Assembly: GCA_003488005.1 (NCBI GenBank)
Contig: DNND01000133.1
Location: 2,650-20,755 of the forward strand
DNA length: 18,106 bases
From: Blastocatellia bacterium
GTDB taxonomy: Bacteria > Acidobacteriota > Blastocatellia > Pyrinomonadales > Pyrinomonadaceae
Reading direction: 5' to 3'
Part shown: in pieces, positions 15,730-18,106 of the stretch
Numbering within the stretch: position 1 is the first letter of the stretch
Layout of the letters: every line of letters begins with the position of its first letter
Notes under the pieces: generated by a model
Databases searched by the model: none
The model's input: the letters and a program-made list of their open reading frames with translations, nothing else
What the model was told of the DNA's origin: nothing
Made by a program: the position numbers and the translations under genes

Positions 15730-15738
15730 CGCTTTTTT

Positions 15739-15807
15739 GAACTTCGTCTCACCCGTCGTGGCCTCTACCTCAAACTCGAGCGCTATCAACTCAGCGCCAG
15801 CGCCTAA
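15739..15807 (+). pseudogene. Direct repeat copy B: displaced 3' end of the activator gene
   Basis: Encodes the end of a Fis HTH (ELRLTRRGLYLKLERYQL, then SASA and a stop), in the same frame as the preceding islet gene but cut off from it by TAG 15727-15729. It differs from copy A at five bases: one codon change (Gly to Arg) and three synonymous codons. It has no start codon or upstream domains, so it is a fragment and not a gene. The pattern suggests that it diverged as coding sequence before being stranded here. Confidence 0.85.
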
Positions 15808-16010
15808 CAAACTTTTCTTCTTCACAGTCCTCGTGGTTGTCGATTGCCGCGGCCCTGCATATGTGCCGATGCCAGGCGGCACGAACGCTCCGCAAGAAGC
15901 AACTCTTGTTTTATTTTCTGGCGCGCGATTGACGTAAATATTTTCGTCCCTAAGAATGCGTTCCATAGATTCGACTGTTGCGCGTTGGTACCGACGTGAG
16001 ACATCGAGTT

Positions 16011-16068
16011 AAAAACGACGGCGTAATGCTGTGGGGTGATCCCCTCCGGCATTGCGCCGTTAGTTTTT
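16011..16068. terminator. Long imperfect inverted repeat, terminator-like on both strands
   Basis: AAAAAC (16011-16016) and ACGGCGTAATGC (16018-16029) are matched by GCATTGCGCCGT (16049-16060) and GTTTTT (16063-16068). This gives about 18 bp of stem with one wobble pair and a small asymmetric bulge. The loop holds a further GGGG/CCCC stem. The flanking A and T runs give a U-tract on either strand. No called gene ends close by (the nearest upstream stop is 15807), so it could equally be a small mobile palindrome. Confidence 0.5.
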
Positions 16069-16200
16069 CTGAAGATAAATCCTCTTCCCAACGTCGGCTG
16101 GGCGAGCCCCCGTTGGGCGATGGGTGGAGGCGGTGAGGCGGTGGATACTCAGTAACCACTGTATATCTCGTTACCAAAAAAATTCCACCTCCAGCCAGCA

Positions 16201-16239
16201 CCCAAAACCGCGAAAAACCCACGGGTTTTGGGACTTTTT
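16201..16239 (+). terminator. Hairpin followed by a T-run upstream of the protease gene
   Basis: CCCAAAACC (16201-16209) pairs perfectly with GGTTTTGGG (16224-16232) over a 14-base loop, followed by ACTTTTT. It looks like a factor-independent terminator on +, or an attenuator if the protease promoter lies further upstream. Confidence 0.5.
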
Positions 16240-16433
16240 CCCACCAAGTCCTGCTCAAGACGATTTCTTGGATACCCCGTATCCAAATTCTGGACTTCTC
16301 ACCGTGAATCTAGCCATCTACCTTACATCGCCCTTAAGTCCAATTATTCTTCAACTTGGAAGTTCCAAAAAGTAATTCCAGGAAGTGGCATGACTATTGA
16401 AATAGGAAGGTCACTTGGCAGGACGAATTATTG

Positions 16434-16439
16434 AAAGGA
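16434..16439 (+). promoter_or_regulatory. Ribosome-binding site of the S8 protease gene
   Basis: AAAGGA, 9 bases before ATG 16449. It supports this start, which also gives a complete signal peptide. Confidence 0.6.
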
Positions 16440-16448
16440 ACTACTCAA

Positions 16449-18106
16449 ATGTTGCGCAAAATTTCAGCTTATCTCAGCCTTATCAGCCTGGTCGCAGTAA
16501 CCCTCGTACCGGCAATGACGGCATCTGCGGCCCCCCGCAATGGCAATCAACAGCGGCACGTCGAAAAGAAGGCTGCCCCGGAATTCTCAAAGACAAACGG
16601 CTCGACCGCCACCGTTCGCGTGCTGATTCAAACTAAAGGCACGCCGAACGCGAATCATGACGGCGCGTTGACTCGTGCACACGGAAACAAGCGCGCCAGT
16701 TACGATGAGCTGAACACGATCGTTGCCGACGTTCCCCTTAATGAGGTTGCCGGTCTTGCCGCTCGCAGCGACGTTCTCTATGTTGCTCCTGACCGACCAG
16801 TCAAAGCGCAGATGAATTTGACCAACGATACGACGGGCGTGACGCAGGTGCAGTCGGGACAGCCGGGCGCGTCAGGCGTCGACGGCAAAGGCGTAACAAT
16901 CGCGATTTTCGACAGTGGCATTAGTGCCAACCATCCTGATTTCTTAACCAAGAATAAGTCTCGTGTCATCGCGTCCGTCGATTTCAGCGGCAGCAAACGC
17001 CGCGGCGATGCTGATGGCCACGGAACCGGCGTAGCAGGCGTAGCAGCAGGGAGTGGCGCAACCTCCGGCGGTTATGCAGCAAACTACGCCGGTGTAGCTC
17101 CCGGCGCCAACCTGGTTGATGTTCGCGTTCTTGATGAAAACGGAATTGGTCGTACAAGTAATGTGCTCGCCGCAATCAACTGGATGATTCAAAATCGGGC
17201 GCGCTACAACATCCGCGTTGCGAACCTGAGCTTGAGCATGCCGGTGCGCGAGTCCTTTCACACCGACCCGCTTTGCAAGGCAGTTGAACTCGCGGTCCGC
17301 TCAGGTATCGTAGTTGTTTGCAGTTCGGGCAATCTCGGTCGCACCGATGTCATCACCGGCTACAACGCTGACGGTTCGGCGATTTACCAGATGGCCTATG
17401 GCACGGTCGGCAGCCCCGGCAACAGCCCATACGTCATTACCGTTGGCGCCACCGATAGTCACGAGACAGTGCGCCGTTCGGACGACACCGTTGCTTCGTT
17501 CTCGTCCAAGGGACCGACCCACTTTGACCACCTCGTCAAACCCGACATCGTTGCCCCCGGACGCCGCATCGTTGCCGCCATGTCGCAGGAAGTGAATACG
17601 ACGCTGGCCAACGAATATCCCGCGAGAATAGTGCAGCCGGTTTCTTCAAGTGCCGCGCGTAATGTCTACTTCAACTATTCCGGAACGTCTTTTTCGGCTC
17701 CTGTCATCGCCGGCACTGTGGCGCTGATGCTCGATGCCAATAAATCTCTCACCCCGTCGCTGGTTAAGGCGATCCTCGTAAAGACTGCGCAAGCCTTACC
17801 GAACTCCGGCAGCAAGGCGCAGTCTTTGTTTTCTCAGGGTGCTGGCCTGGTAAACGCAGGCGCTGCGGTTAACTTCGCGCGCGCAGTTGTTCCCAACGCG
17901 GATCACCTGGTTGCCGGCAACAACGTCCTGCGCGCCAACAACACGCTGAAGTCTTTTGGAGCGATGAACATCGGCGGCGAAAACGTGAAGTTGAGCAGCC
18001 GCGTTATCTACGCCGACGGCGTTCTCTTCAAGAACCAGCCGGTACTGACCGACGGCATCATGCTCAGCGACGGCATCATGCTTAGCGACGGCATCATGCT
18101 CAGCGA
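16449..18106 (+). CDS. Secreted subtilisin-like serine protease (S8), 3' end outside window
   Basis: An exported peptidase of the subtilase family; 552 residues are visible and the frame is still open at the window edge. Residues 1-27 form a signal peptide: Lys/Arg start, hydrophobic core, and a likely cleavage site after TASA. Residues about 52-118 resemble an inhibitor I9-type propeptide (VRVLIQTKGTPN to DVLYVAPDRP). The catalytic triad is complete: Asp155 in IAIFDSGI, His191 in DGHGTGVAGVAAG and Ser414 in GTSFSAPV, with oxyanion Asn295 in SSGN. After the catalytic domain the protein enters a region ending in tandem DGIMLS hexapeptides that run out of the window, so the repeat number and any C-terminal domain are unknown. 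Start ATG 16449 has AAAGGA 9 bp upstream. The likely role is extracellular or surface protein degradation or processing. Confidence 0.93.
   Translation, partial: MLRKISAYLSLISLVAVTLVPAMTASAAPRNGNQQRHVEKKAAPEFSKTNGSTATVRVLIQTKGTPNANHDGALTRAHGNKRASYDELNTIVADVPLNEVAGLAARSDVLYVAPDRPVKAQMNLTNDTTGVTQVQSGQPGASGVDGKGVTIAIFDSGISANHPDFLTKNKSRVIASVDFSGSKRRGDADGHGTGVAGVAAGSGATSGGYAANYAGVAPGANLVDVRVLDENGIGRTSNVLAAINWMIQNRARYNIRVANLSLSMPVRESFHTDPLCKAVELAVRSGIVVVCSSGNLGRTDVITGYNADGSAIYQMAYGTVGSPGNSPYVITVGATDSHETVRRSDDTVASFSSKGPTHFDHLVKPDIVAPGRRIVAAMSQEVNTTLANEYPARIVQPVSSSAARNVYFNYSGTSFSAPVIAGTVALMLDANKSLTPSLVKAILVKTAQALPNSGSKAQSLFSQGAGLVNAGAAVNFARAVVPNADHLVAGNNVLRANNTLKSFGAMNIGGENVKLSSRVIYADGVLFKNQPVLTDGIMLSDGIMLSDGIMLS
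18051..18106 (+). repeat. 18-bp tandem repeat encoding DGIMLS, continuing past the window
   Basis: Three full units start at 18051, 18069 and 18087, and a fourth begins at 18105. The unit is GACGGCATCATGCTCAGC; only one base differs (CTC to CTT in the second copy). The near identity at DNA level points to recent expansion or slippage within the protease gene. Confidence 0.95.

Larger units (their letters stand above)
12709..15738 (+). mobile_element. Three-gene islet inserted at the 3' end of the activator gene
   Basis: A segment of about 3 kb lies between the two copies of the activator's 3' end. It holds a methyltransferase, a DGQHR protein and an unknown protein, all on + and spaced 2 and 5 bp apart. 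The DNA is visibly richer in A/T than the activator: one 60-base line in the DGQHR gene (14521-14580) counts 26 G+C, against 31 in a comparable line of the activator (10561-10620). The layout is that of an element entered at a gene's 3' end. No integrase, transposase or relaxase is visible, so it could be a remnant, a satellite mobilised in trans, or a piece brought in by homologous recombination. Confidence 0.6.
15808..16448. other. 641-bp gene-free region
   Basis: No supported gene on either strand. Short overlapping frames of 68-102 codons exist on both strands but have no recognisable motifs. The region contains a long imperfect inverted repeat (16011-16068), a second hairpin with a T-run (16201-16239), and a ribosome-binding site for the protease just before 16449. 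The part from 16210 to 16448 is A/T-rich and probably holds the protease promoter, which I could not place with confidence. Confidence 0.6.

Noticed and set aside
12709..15807. Islet as a classical transposon or integron
   Set aside because: No terminal inverted repeats, transposase, integrase or attC-like site seen; the flanks are long direct repeats of coding sequence instead.
15599..15937. 112-codon + strand frame overlapping the end of the islet and copy B
   Set aside because: It is out of frame with both the third gene and the HTH fragment, and its residues are low complexity.
15822..16091. 89-codon - strand frame in the gene-free region
   Set aside because: No motif or ribosome-binding site; it crosses the long inverted repeat and overlaps another equally open frame. 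A decayed repeat cannot be excluded.

Overview
The window reads as chromosomal DNA of a bacterium with moderately high GC, most likely an acidobacterium of the Blastocatellia/Pyrinomonadales kind. That placement is an inference. It rests on the mix of genes: a large TPR/sigma-54 activator, an S8 protease ending in DGIMLS hexapeptide repeats, a HEAT-like protein of unknown function beside secA, and REP-like palindromes. No rRNA or other phylogenetic marker was compared.

Layout. (1) 1-2576, + strand: the 3' part of secA, then a conserved HEAT-like protein of unknown function. (2) 2577-2939: no gene, but a near-consensus sigma-70 promoter and, about 210 bp later, a very strong hairpin; together they outline a candidate small RNA. 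(3) 2940-9131, - strand: the housekeeping cluster ffh-rpsP-khpA-rimM-trmD-rplS (protein targeting, ribosome assembly, tRNA methylation), followed across a REP-like palindrome by two family-4 glycosyltransferases. A good promoter precedes ffh. (4) 9132-9621: divergent intergenic region with a 22-bp tandem repeat and nested inverted repeats. (5) 9622-12708, + strand: a 1028-residue activator with TPRs, a GAF-like region, a sigma-54 AAA+ domain and a Fis-type HTH. (6) 12709-15738, + strand: a three-gene islet with tight spacing: a DNA methyltransferase of the SPPY class, a DGQHR-domain (DndB-like) protein, and an unrecognised 303-residue protein. (7) 15808-16448: non-coding, with two large hairpins. 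(8) 16449 to the window end, + strand: a secreted subtilisin-like protease, cut off by the window edge inside an 18-bp tandem repeat.

The most unusual part is region 6. The last 69 bp of the activator gene, encoding the end of its Fis helix-turn-helix, recur as a direct repeat just after the islet (12640-12708 and 15739-15807; 64 of 69 bases match, including 47 in a row). This is the layout left when a mobile element enters the 3' end of a gene and restores that end with its own copy. No integrase or transposase is visible between the repeats. The cargo resembles a DNA-modification or phage-defence module: a methyltransferase, a DndB-like protein, and a third protein that could be an effector. 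The third gene reads in frame into the displaced fragment, and its stop codon lies where the activator has a serine codon.
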